Shown here: piece after piece, positions 1 through 8,070 of the stretch | Position numbering within the stretch: the first letter of the stretch is position 1 | Layout of the letters: each line of letters opens with the position of its first letter | DNA from: Mycobacterium sp. MBM | GTDB taxonomy: Bacteria; Actinomycetota; Actinomycetes; Mycobacteriales; Mycobacteriaceae | Assembly: GCA_021648845.1 (NCBI GenBank) | Contig: JAKJHY010000044.1 | Coordinates: 1 to 32,460, forward strand | Length of the DNA: 32,460 bases | Direction of reading: 5' to 3' | Translations under genes and position numbers: made by a program | Notes under the pieces: generated by a model | Told to the model about the DNA's origin: nothing | The model's database searches: none | The model's input: the letters and a program-made list of their open reading frames with translations, nothing else

Positions 1-475
1 TTCATCCATGGGTACCGGGTCGGTAGGCGAGAGTCACACGATTGCTGCGTGATTCATCGGATGAAAATGCAGTGATTAGGTTGACGTAAGATACGTTATC
101 GGCCTTTAAGGCATGCGAGTTTCATTTAGTGAAAGAACTTGCACCCCTGGACGACTGGCTCGATTGTCCTGGTTGTGACGGGTGTCGGTCGCCGCTGCAG
201 CGCCCCTGATCGACCTTGGGTCTTGCGCAACGGGCCAGCTCGACGTAAGTTTCAATCACTTAATGATTGATTCGGATGTTAGGTGACGACGTTGCGAGCT
301 TCAACGAGCGACCACTGGCATCCGGTCGGTGTGAGTTGTTTTGCGGCACCGCCCCCGCCACTGCGTGGACCGGGGTTATTGCGTCACAGTGACGAATTGC
401 GTTCGAGGGCAAGACTATTCGGATCGCAACTCAAGTCGTCGCCAAGCCGGTTGCCGAGATCGTTCGACCATCGTC
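1..475. other. Region without a recognisable gene, upstream of the recombinase fragment
   Basis: I see no convincing coding region here. The stretch is visibly less GC-rich than the rest of the window. It holds two dyads: TCAATCA/TGATTGA with a 5-nt spacer at 252-270, and a perfect 13-bp palindrome at 382-394. Open frames that cross it lack a ribosome-binding site and family resemblance. It probably holds the control region of the recombinase gene that starts at 476. Confidence 0.5.
382..394. promoter_or_regulatory. 13-bp perfect palindrome upstream of the recombinase
   Basis: CGTCAC-A-GTGACG reads the same on both strands around one central base. It ends about 80 bases before the recombinase ATG at 476. 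Its size and place fit a dimeric repressor operator or a protein-binding site. No protein can be assigned from sequence alone. Confidence 0.35.
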
Positions 476-1120
476 ATGGCTGAGGAACTGCCCGGGTTCA
501 TTCCCCACATCCTGCGTGCCGACGATGTTTCGCTCCTGCGTGCCGATGAGACCGTGTTCAATGCGATGGTCGATGGCTGGCGGGCGCAGATGCTGGCCCG
601 AGGCTTGGCCGTCGACACGATCATGACGCGCGGTCGACTGATTGCCCGGTTCGTTGAGTTCACCAACGAGTATCCGTGGCGGTGGCGCCCAATTGACGTG
701 GACCAATTCCTGGCCGAATTCCGATCGCAGGAAAGACCGATTGCGCTATCTACGTTGCGGACCTACAGCAATACGATTTCGATGTTTTGCTCGTACGTCT
801 GCGACAGTAGATACGGCTGGGTTGCATTCTGCGAGAAGCAGTTTGGCGATGTTCCGTCGCAGATATGCTTCGAGTGGAACACTCCGCAACACACAACCGA
901 TGATGCTGTTCCACCGGGCCGCCGAGCGTTCACCAAGGCCGAGTTGCAGCACCTATTTGACGTCGTAGATGATTTTGTCGACGAAGCGCACCGCACAGCG
1001 TCCAAGCGGTGGGTGACGGCCCTGCGGGATTCGATCGCATTCAAGGTCGGCTACGCCTATGGGCTGCGCCGCCGCGAACTGGTCATGCTGGACCTGACGG
1101 ACTTCGGGCCCAACCCTGCC
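476..1120 (+). pseudogene. Tyrosine recombinase/integrase, 5' fragment
   Basis: The ATG at 476 starts a protein (MAEELPGFIPHILRADD) with an N-terminal SAM-like/core-binding domain of phage-integrase type. The catalytic domain begins near residue 175 with YGLRRRELVMLDLTDFG, which holds the first catalytic arginine. Shortly after (about 1113-1125) the resemblance stops and the frame runs into sequence that is antisense to a ferredoxin reductase, ending at a chance stop at 1208-1210. The His-x-x-Arg box and catalytic tyrosine are absent, so the enzyme should be inactive. The frame is open further upstream to 341, but that part shows no family character. No attachment site is visible. Confidence 0.75.
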
Positions 1121-1973
1121 GCAGCGTTGAGACCATGCGTTCGAGCTGGGGCCTTCCCAACAGCTCGGCTCGCTCGCTTTCGCTCAACGCCAATTCGGTC
1201 GGATCGATGATGAGATCGGCGTTGGACAGCTCGCCGAGTTCGCGAAGTTCGACCGGTGTGAATTTCATCTGCGCGGGGCCGCGTCGGCACAGCAGATAGA
1301 TGTCGGTGATGGCGCTGGAGCCAAGTGCGGTGACGACCCGGTCGGGCACGTCGGTGGCGGCGATCTCCTCGGCGCTGCGCGCGAGCACTCGCGCGACATC
1401 GAGGGCGACGTTGCCGGCCCCCACCACGGCCACGCCCCGACCGTGCAGTGGGAAGTTGCGGTCGGCGGCGTCGGGATGTCCGGAATACCAGCCGACGAAT
1501 TCTTTGGCCGCAAAGCTGCCCGGCAGGCGGCTACCGGGTACGTCCAGCACTCGGGCGTCTTCCGCGCCAAAAGCGTAGATGACGGCGTCGTAAAATCCTC
1601 GCAACTCGTGTCGGCTGATATCACGGCCGACAGAGACGTTCCCCAGAAAACGGACCGTGGCTGAATGGGCGGTGAAGGGTGCGCCCAGAACGCGGGCGAC
1701 CGACTTGATCTTCTGGTTATCCGGCGCGACTCCGTACCGGACGAGCCCGAACGGCGAGGGCAGCCGTTCGAACACGTCTATCTTCACCGGGTGACCCGAC
1801 TCCACAAGTTCGGTCACCGCGTACAGGCCGGCCGGCCCCGCACCCACCACAGCGATGCGTGCCGGTCCGCGGGCCTCGCCGCCGGGGGCGACGGTGTGCG
1901 TCACGCCGACCTCGGAGCGTGCTGACCGGTCTGGCTGCGCGTCAGAGCCGTACATCGATGTGGGGAACCGCAT
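1113..1973 (-). pseudogene. fprA: FprA-type NADPH-ferredoxin reductase (adrenodoxin-reductase family), C-terminally truncated
   Basis: This flavoprotein family passes electrons from NADPH to ferredoxins, for example those serving P450s. The fragment has the FAD-binding motif VVGAGPAGLYA near residue 42, the family signature PSPFGLVRYGVAPDNQKIKS, and the NADP-binding GRGVAVVGAGNVALDVARVL, followed by CRRGPAQMKFTPVELRE. Full-length members have about 450 residues. This one stops matching after about 285, near QLERMVSTLRQ, where it meets the recombinase fragment; the stop at 1083-1085 belongs to foreign sequence. The C-terminal part of the NADPH domain and the rest of the FAD domain are missing. 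The start could be at 1973, 1955 or slightly downstream. It is probably non-functional. Confidence 0.8.
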
Positions 1974-2122
1974 CGGAGGCTAATTGTCATCACGTTATTG
2001 AGGTACCTCTTCCCGTTCTCTTCTTCCCGTCCGGCGTACAAAACTCCTGGTCCGTGGCCAGTGAACTGGCAAGACTGCTTGCCGATGATCGGCGGTGCGA
2101 CAGAATCCAGGAATCGTTTTCC

Positions 2123-2151
2123 TTGCCAGCGGTGTGGGTATGACCTATGAT
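2123..2151 (+). promoter_or_regulatory. Predicted sigma-70-type promoter for the adh-aldh block
   Basis: TTGCCA (2123-2128) and TATGAT (2146-2151) are separated by exactly 17 bases, close to the consensus housekeeping promoter. Transcription would start near 2158 and leave a leader of about 145 nt before the adh GTG at 2302. The -10 hexamer lies inside a perfect 12-bp palindrome, CTATGATCATAG (2145-2156). This is a sequence-only prediction. Confidence 0.5.
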
Positions 2152-2163
2152 CATAGTGCTTAA

Positions 2164-2196
2164 TGACATGAGTCACATCAACGATGACTTGTGTCA
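2164..2196. promoter_or_regulatory. Tandem operator-like dyads, TGAC-N4-GTCA twice
   Basis: TGACatgaGTCA (2164-2175) and TGACttgtGTCA (2185-2196) are the same interrupted palindrome repeated with a centre-to-centre distance of 21 bp, two helical turns, so two dimers would bind the same DNA face. They lie just downstream of the predicted promoter, where a bound repressor would block transcription. A further ATGAC half-site lies at 2140-2144. The cognate regulator is unknown; the TetR encoded at 5310 is the nearest candidate, although its own upstream dyad looks different. Confidence 0.5.
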
Positions 2197-2301
2197 ACAC
2201 CGACAACGGCGACGGGGCCCTTCGATCGACACAACAGTCTGGGCAGCCGGCGTCGACGCGCGGATCAAGATCGATGTGATTAGGTCGACGAAGGGAGTTT
2301 C

Positions 2302-3423
2302 GTGAAGACTCGGGCAGCCGTGCTCCATGGGCAGAACGAGCAGTTCAAGGTGCAGGAGGTGGATCTCGACCCGCCGGGCCCGCACGAGGTGCGGGTGCGC
2401 CTGGCGGCGACCGGCCTCTGCCACAGCGACTACCACCTGGTGACAGGCGATCTTCCGATGCCGTATCCGGTGATCGGCGGCCACGAAGGGGCCGGGGTCA
2501 TCGAAGAGGTCGGCGCCGAGGTCACGGCGGTCGAACCGGGCGATCATGTGGTGTTGTCGTTCATCCCCGCGTGTGGGCACTGCCGCTCGTGTGCGGTCGG
2601 ACACTCCAACCTTTGCGACCTGGGTGCCAACATCCTGGCCGGTCCGCAGCTCGACGGGACCTACCGATTCCACGTGGGAGCGCAAGGCGCTGGCCAGATG
2701 TGCTTGCTGGGAACGTTTGCCGAGCACACCGTGGTGCCTGATGTTTCCGTCGTCAAGATCGATCGGAGCGTTCCGCTGCGCACCGCAGCCCTGATCGGGT
2801 GCGGCGTGCCCACCGGCTACGGGGCGGCAGTCAACAAGGCCAAGGTGCGGCCCGGTGAATCCGTGGTCGTCTGGGGCGCCGGGGGAATCGGCATGAACGC
2901 GATCCAGGGGGCCGCTACGTCGGGCGCCCGCGTCGTCGTGGCCGTCGAACCGGACGAGGCCAAGCGCAAACTCGCCTACGAAGTGTTCGGCGCGACACAC
3001 GTCGTCGATCCGACCGCCGTCGACCCGGTCGACGCGGTGTTGGAGGCCACCTGGAACAGGGGGGCCGACGTGTCCATCGCCACGCCCGGCGTTCTGACCC
3101 AGGCGATCCTCGCACAAGCGCTGCAGGCGCTGGGGAAAGGCGGGCGGGCCGTCCTGGTCGCCGTGCCGCCCGCCGGCGCCGACCACCTACCCATCGCTCC
3201 CTTCGACGTTGTGATGTTCGAACGCCAGATCCTGGGCACCGTGTATGGCAGCAGCAACCCGTTCTCCGACATTCCCCAGCTGATCGACCTCTATCAATCC
3301 GGCAAATTGAAACTCGATGAGCTGGTGACCAACACCTACTCGCTTGATCAAATCAACGAGGGGTACGAGGCCATGCTCGCGGGTCGCAACATCCGCGGGT
3401 TGGTCATTCTGTCGGACGACTAG
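2302..3423 (+). CDS. NDMA-type Zn-dependent alcohol dehydrogenase (MDR family)
   Basis: This predicted 373-residue medium-chain dehydrogenase oxidises an alcohol to an aldehyde with a tightly bound or free NAD. Visible features are the catalytic zinc ligands C40 (GLCHSDYH), H61-E62 (GGHEGAG) and C167, the structural zinc cysteines C91, C94, C97 and C105, and the Rossmann motif GAGGIG at 192-197. The whole length resembles actinobacterial enzymes called NDMA-dependent alcohol dehydrogenases. The GTG start follows a GAAGGGAG ribosome site at a good distance. The aldehyde dehydrogenase follows after 105 bases on the same strand, so the pair likely turns an alcohol into an acid. The substrate cannot be read from sequence. 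Confidence 0.9.
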   Translation: MKTRAAVLHGQNEQFKVQEVDLDPPGPHEVRVRLAATGLCHSDYHLVTGDLPMPYPVIGGHEGAGVIEEVGAEVTAVEPGDHVVLSFIPACGHCRSCAVGHSNLCDLGANILAGPQLDGTYRFHVGAQGAGQMCLLGTFAEHTVVPDVSVVKIDRSVPLRTAALIGCGVPTGYGAAVNKAKVRPGESVVVWGAGGIGMNAIQGAATSGARVVVAVEPDEAKRKLAYEVFGATHVVDPTAVDPVDAVLEATWNRGADVSIATPGVLTQAILAQALQALGKGGRAVLVAVPPAGADHLPIAPFDVVMFERQILGTVYGSSNPFSDIPQLIDLYQSGKLKLDELVTNTYSLDQINEGYEAMLAGRNIRGLVILSDD

Positions 3424-3528
3424 CAGCCCAAGTGGAGAGCTGATTCCGCCCTGCAGTGCAAAGTTGTCTCGGCCACGGCCGCGACGCAAAACCGATAGCC
3501 GTTTACAACCAGCAAAGCGAGACCCAAG

Positions 3529-5055
3529 ATGACAATGACGGCACCGCTGAAATCCGATGTGCGATGGCGCTTCGAGCAATACATCGGCGGGACATGGCGT
3601 CCCTCCGTCAGTGGCAAACGCAGGCAGGTCATCGACCCGGCCACCGCGACCGTCGTCGGCGATGTCGCCGACGGAGGGATCGCCGACGTCGAGGCGGCGG
3701 TCGCGTGTGCCCGCACGGCCTTCGACGAGGGCCCCTGGGCCGGCCTGGACGTGCGAAGCAGGGTCCGAGCGCTGCAGCCAGCCATCGACTACCTGGTCGA
3801 AAACCAGGACGCCCTCCTGGAAGCGGAAATCGCCGAATGCGGATCTCCGATCAAGACGGCGAGCGCTCTGCACGTCGGATTCGCCTTGGCCCACAGCCAG
3901 TACTTCCTCGATATGGCCCCAAGCGTGCGTCTGGAGCAGCCATTGGGGTTCCATTCGCCGCCGTTTAGCGTCAGTCACGTCGTACGGGAACCCGAGGGCG
4001 TCGTCGCGGCCATCACCCCGTTCAACTTCCCGCTCTTGTTGGCCGTGTGGAAAGTCATTCCCGCACTGCTGATGGGCAACAGCGTCGTGCTCAAGCCCAA
4101 CCCACGCACGCCGCTGTCGGCGATGCTACTGGCTGAAGCATTGTCGCGCACAGATCTTCCCCCCGGGCAATTCAACGTCGTCACCGGGGACGTCGAAGTG
4201 GGCCAATACCTCGTCGAAAGCGCTCTGGTGGACCATGTCACGTTCACCGGCAGCACCGGGGTCGGGCGGAGCGTCGCCGCCGGGGCTGCGCAAACGTTGA
4301 AGAACGTCACCCTAGAGCTCGGCGGAAAGTCGCCGTCAGTCATCCTGCCCGACGCTGACTTCGATCTCGTCGTCGACGGCGTGCTGTTCGGCGTCAACTT
4401 CTACGCCGGGCAGTGCTGTGAAGCGGGCAGCCGGGTCTTCGTGCCACGCGGGCGCGAAGAGGAACTCATCGACCGGCTGGTGCGGCGGGCCGCCACGATC
4501 AGACTCGGAGACACGCGCAACCCGCAGACCGACCTCGGCCCGGTGATCTCGGCCGAGAAAGCCGCCGAGCTGGAGCGCGTCGTCAATGACGCCGCGGCCG
4601 CCGGCGCCACAGTGGCGTGTGGTGGTCGTCGTGCCGACATCGGCGACGGCTACTTCTTCCAGCCGACAGTGATCCACAACGTCAACAACGACATGCCGAT
4701 CGCCCGTCAGGAGCTTTTCGGCCCCGTGCTGTCGGTCATCGGGTACGACTCCGTCGACGACGCGGTGCGCCTGGCCAACGACACGATATACGGCTTGGCA
4801 GCGACGGTGTGGTCCACCAACATGGTCAACGCCTACGAAATCAGCCGCCGGTTACGCGCCGGCACGGTCTGGATCAATGACCACCACCAGTTGCGCCCCG
4901 ACGCACCGTTCGGCGGATACCGGCAAAGCGGCATCGGCCGCGAACTCGGAGACGACGGATTCCTCGATTTCACCGAAGCCAAACACATCTACATGAGCCT
5001 GACGAATGATCGCCAGTCGCGCTTCTGGTCCCTAATCCTGCCCGCTGAGGAATAG
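3529..5055 (+). CDS. NAD(P)-dependent aldehyde dehydrogenase
   Basis: This 508-residue protein has full ALDH-superfamily length. It shows the TPFNFP motif with the oxyanion asparagine near 166, the coenzyme loop FTGSTGVGR near 239-247, the general base glutamate in LELGGKSP (E263), and the catalytic cysteine in GQCC (C297). The C-terminal FGGYRQSGIGRELG motif is also present. It should oxidise the aldehyde made by the preceding alcohol dehydrogenase. Two in-frame ATGs (3529 and 3535) are possible starts; only a weak purine run precedes them. No defect is visible. Confidence 0.92.
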   Translation: MTMTAPLKSDVRWRFEQYIGGTWRPSVSGKRRQVIDPATATVVGDVADGGIADVEAAVACARTAFDEGPWAGLDVRSRVRALQPAIDYLVENQDALLEAEIAECGSPIKTASALHVGFALAHSQYFLDMAPSVRLEQPLGFHSPPFSVSHVVREPEGVVAAITPFNFPLLLAVWKVIPALLMGNSVVLKPNPRTPLSAMLLAEALSRTDLPPGQFNVVTGDVEVGQYLVESALVDHVTFTGSTGVGRSVAAGAAQTLKNVTLELGGKSPSVILPDADFDLVVDGVLFGVNFYAGQCCEAGSRVFVPRGREEELIDRLVRRAATIRLGDTRNPQTDLGPVISAEKAAELERVVNDAAAAGATVACGGRRADIGDGYFFQPTVIHNVNNDMPIARQELFGPVLSVIGYDSVDDAVRLANDTIYGLAATVWSTNMVNAYEISRRLRAGTVWINDHHQLRPDAPFGGYRQSGIGRELGDDGFLDFTEAKHIYMSLTNDRQSRFWSLILPAEE

Positions 5056-5202
5056 GAGCGGGGGCCGCCCACCGCCTAGCGTCGCCGACCGCGGTGCAGG
5101 TGTCGCTTCCCGCTGGCCCGGTCGACCAACACCTCGTCGGCCAATCATCGTCAGCAACCGCTTCGCCTCGTCCGCGCCAATTCGCTACCCGGCCCTGCAG
5201 CG

Positions 5203-5220
5203 TGTTAACCGCTGTTAGCA
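5203..5220. promoter_or_regulatory. Imperfect 18-bp palindrome upstream of the TetR gene
   Basis: TGTTAACCGCTGTTAGCA pairs at 7 of 9 positions around its centre (TG-TAAC-GC-GTTA-CA). It lies about 90 bases before the GTG at 5310, in the 254-base gap after the aldehyde dehydrogenase. Length and symmetry fit a TetR-family operator for autoregulation. Family knowledge supports the inference, but binding is not shown by the sequence. Confidence 0.4.
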
Positions 5221-5309
5221 TTGCTGTTGGCCGCGGTGGGACCACGCGAGTTCAGGGCACAAGCAGGCGACGCCGGCCCATGTGGTTTCACCCAAGAGGA
5301 AGGGGCACG

Positions 5310-5936
5310 GTGAGCGGAGCGATCGTTACTCAACGGACTCGGGGAAGCGAACGTCGTGAGCGGATTCTGGCCGCGGCCGCCGAGCTCATCGCCGAGCGGG
5401 GATATCACGCCGTGTCGATGACGGATCTCGGTGTGGCGGCTGGAATCGTGGGACCGGGAATCTACCGGCATTTCGACAGCAAGGCCGCCGTGCTCGCGTC
5501 GCTGTTCGAGCGGGTGATCGACGCGCTGCTGGAGCGGGCCTCGACCATCGTGGACCAGGCTCGTGATGAGCGTGAGGCGTTGACTGGGCTGGTCGCCGAC
5601 CATGTCTCGCTGGTGATCAACGATCGGGAGCTGGCGATTGTCTATTACCGCGAGTTGCATAACTTGTCCGATGAGCAGCGGCGCCGCCTGCGACGTAAGC
5701 AGCGACTGTATCTCGAGGAATGGGTGCACGTGGTCGCGGAGTTGCGGCCGGAGCTTGATGAGGCCGACGTCCGCGCGGTCGTACATGGTGCGATCGGCGC
5801 GATCCAGTCGATCCTTCACTACCGCGACACCGGCCTGCCCCCCGAGCGGGTCGCTGCCCGTCTGGCCGCCATGGGTTACGCGGTGCTCGGCATAGCAGCC
5901 AGCGACGACCTGCCCAGGATTGTGAACGATGACTAA
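5310..5936 (+). CDS. TetR/AcrR-family transcriptional regulator
   Basis: This 208-residue protein has an N-terminal TetR helix-turn-helix (about residues 12-60: ERILAAAAELIAERGYHAVSMTDLGVAAGIVGPGIYRHFDSK) and an all-helical ligand domain like those of acyl-CoA- or lipid-linked actinobacterial regulators. The frame is open further upstream, but the GTG at 5310 is preceded by AAGAGGAAGGGG at the right spacing and starts just before the conserved domain. It lies downstream of the adh-aldh pair and its stop is 52 bases from the next gene. It probably senses a metabolite of this block, and the palindrome at 5203 is a plausible autoregulatory site. Confidence 0.88.
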   Translation: MSGAIVTQRTRGSERRERILAAAAELIAERGYHAVSMTDLGVAAGIVGPGIYRHFDSKAAVLASLFERVIDALLERASTIVDQARDEREALTGLVADHVSLVINDRELAIVYYRELHNLSDEQRRRLRRKQRLYLEEWVHVVAELRPELDEADVRAVVHGAIGAIQSILHYRDTGLPPERVAARLAAMGYAVLGIAASDDLPRIVNDD

Positions 5937-5988
5937 CATTTGTGCGTGTGACGGTGTGCGTCGGGACCGCGACAGGAGGAACACAGCC

Positions 5989-7032
5989 ATGGCCGAGGCG
6001 CCGGGGGCCGTTCAGCGGCAGGCCTGGGTCGACGGCGTGTTGCCGCCGGTCGAGCAGGTGCGACCGGGATTGTGGTCGATCCCGGTGCCAATCCCGGACA
6101 ATCCGTTGCGATACGTGCTGGTGTATGCGTTCGAGCTGCCTGACGGGGTCGCCATCGTCGACGCCGGCTGGGACACCGAGGAAGCGTGGACGGCCCTCGT
6201 CGAGGGACTGTCCAAGGCCGGATGCGACATCACCGACGTCTCTGCGGTGCTGATCACGCACGTCCACCCCGACCACTACGGATTGGCTGGGCGGGTGCGC
6301 GAGCATTCCGGAGCATGGGTCGGGGTGCACCCGGCCGATGCCGCGGTGTTGCCCACCCGCTACGGCGAGGTAGAACCTCTCGTGGCGAGTATGCGGGACC
6401 TCTTGGTGGACTGCGGGGTGCCCGAGGTCGAGTTGGACGAACTGAGCTCGGCGTCGCTTGGAATCCGGCAGTTCGTCCGGCAGGCCGAACCGGACCGGTT
6501 CATCGACGATGGCGATCGTCTCCCGTTGCCGGGCTGGAACCTGCGCGCGATCTGGACGCCCGGCCATTCGCCCGGGCATCTCTGCTTCGCCGAGCCCGAC
6601 CGCAGGCTGATGCTGACCGGCGATTGTGTGTTGCCGCGGATCACCCCGAACATCTCCGTGCATCCCCAGCAAGCCGCCAATCCCCTCGCCGACTTCCTCG
6701 CCTCGCTGGCCAAACTGCGTGGATATCAACCCGACGAGGTGCTTCCCGCCCACGAATACCGCTTCGACGCGTTCACAACCAGGCTGGACGAACTTTTCGC
6801 CCATCACCGCACGCGCCTTGGTGAGATCGAACGCGCGGTGGCCGACTGCCCTGGGGCAACCTGCTGGCAGATCACCACCCGCCTGGGGTGGTCGCGGCCC
6901 TGGGCTCAGGTACCCAACTTCATGCGCCGGGCCGCCAACGGTGAAACACTGGCCCATCTGGCGCTCTTGGCGGCAGAGCACCGCGTAGAACCGATGCGTG
7001 ACACCGTCACCACATGGTGGCCGAAGCAGTGA
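5989..7032 (+). CDS. Metallo-beta-lactamase-fold hydrolase
   Basis: This 347-residue protein has the metal-binding motif THVHPDH (H91, H93, D95, H96), followed by TPGHSPGHLCF and LTGDCVLP, which supply the third histidine and the bridging aspartate of the fold. Members hydrolyse thioesters, lactones or similar bonds; the C-terminal helical part resembles hydroxyacylglutathione-hydrolase-like actinobacterial proteins. An ATG at 5929 overlaps the tetR stop, but the ATG at 5989 has a perfect AGGAGG nine bases upstream and is the better start. It is probably cotranscribed with tetR and could hydrolyse a thioester or lactone from the alcohol/aldehyde pathway (inference). It runs convergent to the CAP gene at 7184. 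Confidence 0.88.
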   Translation: MAEAPGAVQRQAWVDGVLPPVEQVRPGLWSIPVPIPDNPLRYVLVYAFELPDGVAIVDAGWDTEEAWTALVEGLSKAGCDITDVSAVLITHVHPDHYGLAGRVREHSGAWVGVHPADAAVLPTRYGEVEPLVASMRDLLVDCGVPEVELDELSSASLGIRQFVRQAEPDRFIDDGDRLPLPGWNLRAIWTPGHSPGHLCFAEPDRRLMLTGDCVLPRITPNISVHPQQAANPLADFLASLAKLRGYQPDEVLPAHEYRFDAFTTRLDELFAHHRTRLGEIERAVADCPGATCWQITTRLGWSRPWAQVPNFMRRAANGETLAHLALLAAEHRVEPMRDTVTTWWPKQ

Positions 7033-7183
7033 CCCGCGATCCTGTATCCGACGGCCTCGACATTGCGCCTTCAGGCACCGCCCATGTCCGTGGCTGTGCC
7101 GTCAGCTCCGACAACACCACAGGCGTGAGGCCGACGGCCGATGTACCGTGTCGCTTCGATGTGCGGGATCTGGCCCGCTCTGG

Positions 7184-7657
7184 CTACCCGTAGTCGGCGA
7201 CCACGACGGTGCGGTCGAAACTGTTCTCCGACCACACGCCGATGTGAGTGTGGGCGCAATCGGACATGATGGCGAGATATGCCGCGTTGTCATACCACCG
7301 GCTAATCAACTCCACACCGCTGATCGCTAGGGCCGGATTGATCGCCACCGTTTCGGCCACCCGACCCTGGAAACCGGCTGCGTCGGCGCGGTCTTGCGGC
7401 GTCGAACCGTCAGACCCGATATCACCGTTGAGGTCGCGATTGTTCAGCACATCCCGGGCGTGCCATTCGGCGGCACGTTGCAGTTGCGGGATGATCGTGA
7501 CGTCGTTGGTGCAGCCTGCCTGGTGCTGAATGGTGTACACGTTGGCGACCACCGCGTCGTTGAGTCGTTTGTTGTCGCCGTGTGCGATCGGCATGCCAAC
7601 CACAGCACCGACGGCGACGACCACCACGGCCGGCACGGTCAACAGCAAATGCCGCAT
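7184..7657 (-). CDS. Secreted CAP/SCP-domain protein
   Basis: The protein begins with a signal peptide (MRHLLLTVPAVVVVAVGAVVG, then AHGD) and continues as a small CAP-superfamily domain: NDAVVANVYTIQHQAGC, QLQRAAEWHARDVL, ETVAINPALAISGVELISRWYDNAAYLAIMSDCAHTHIGVWSEN. Mycobacteria export several such proteins of unknown or lipid-binding role. The ATG at 7657 is preceded by GAGGAG with 6 bases between; 7663 and 7684 are alternative starts, and 7684 would overlap the upstream gene. It is the last gene of the leftward mce transcript, so an envelope role tied to the mce system is plausible. Confidence 0.75.
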   Translation of the reverse strand: MRHLLLTVPAVVVVAVGAVVGMPIAHGDNKRLNDAVVANVYTIQHQAGCTNDVTIIPQLQRAAEWHARDVLNNRDLNGDIGSDGSTPQDRADAAGFQGRVAETVAINPALAISGVELISRWYDNAAYLAIMSDCAHTHIGVWSENSFDRTVVVADYG

Positions 7658-7673
7658 GTTCATCTCCTCGACG

Positions 7674-8066
7674 TCAGCCGTCATCTCTAGGCGGCGGCCA
7701 GTCGTGTGCAGCCGAGTTCCTCAGGCGCCAGATCAACGCCGGGCAGAGTTCGTTGACCGACTGGGTGATCAGATAGGAGGCCTGATAGTCGTCGGCGGTG
7801 TGGAAATCAGCCTGCAGATCGCCGATAAGCTGCCCGTAGCCTTCGCCGCCGGACAGCTTGTCGCAAATGCCGTAACCGTAGCCTAAGGCCGCGTCGGCGT
7901 TCGGAAAGCCGTAGCCGGGCCGCACGGTCACGTTGACCAGATAGGCCACCGGGTCGGCATGAGCGTGAGGTGCCTGCGCAGTTGCCACACCGAGCCCTGC
8001 CGCCCAGCACATCGCCATGCATACGGTCTGAATGTTGCGCGGCGCTGTGAATCGAACCCCGATCAT
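7674..8066 (-). CDS. Secreted DUF732-domain protein
   Basis: This predicted 130-residue exported protein has a signal peptide ending in AHAHADP and a DUF732 domain (DPVAYLVNVTVRPGYGFPN, ALGYGYGICDKLSGGEGYGQL, NELCPAL), with two cysteines spaced as in the family. DUF732 proteins are common in mycobacteria and have no settled function. The ATG at 8066 lies four bases after the stop of the upstream mas gene; an ATG at 8108 would overlap that gene by 38 bases and is less likely. Confidence 0.8.
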   Translation of the reverse strand: MIGVRFTAPRNIQTVCMAMCWAAGLGVATAQAPHAHADPVAYLVNVTVRPGYGFPNADAALGYGYGICDKLSGGEGYGQLIGDLQADFHTADDYQASYLITQSVNELCPALIWRLRNSAAHDWPPPRDDG

Positions 8067-8070
8067 GTTG

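Noticed and set aside
2194..3186. 330-residue open frame on the minus strand inside the alcohol dehydrogenase
   Set aside because: Antisense shadow typical of high-GC codon use; no family character, and the + strand gene is clear.
5617..6981. 454-residue minus-strand frame across tetR and the MBL-fold gene
   Set aside because: His/Arg/Gly-rich shadow; both + strand genes have motifs and ribosome sites.
7033..7183. Rho-independent terminator between the convergent MBL-fold and CAP genes
   Set aside because: No stable stem followed by a T run can be seen.
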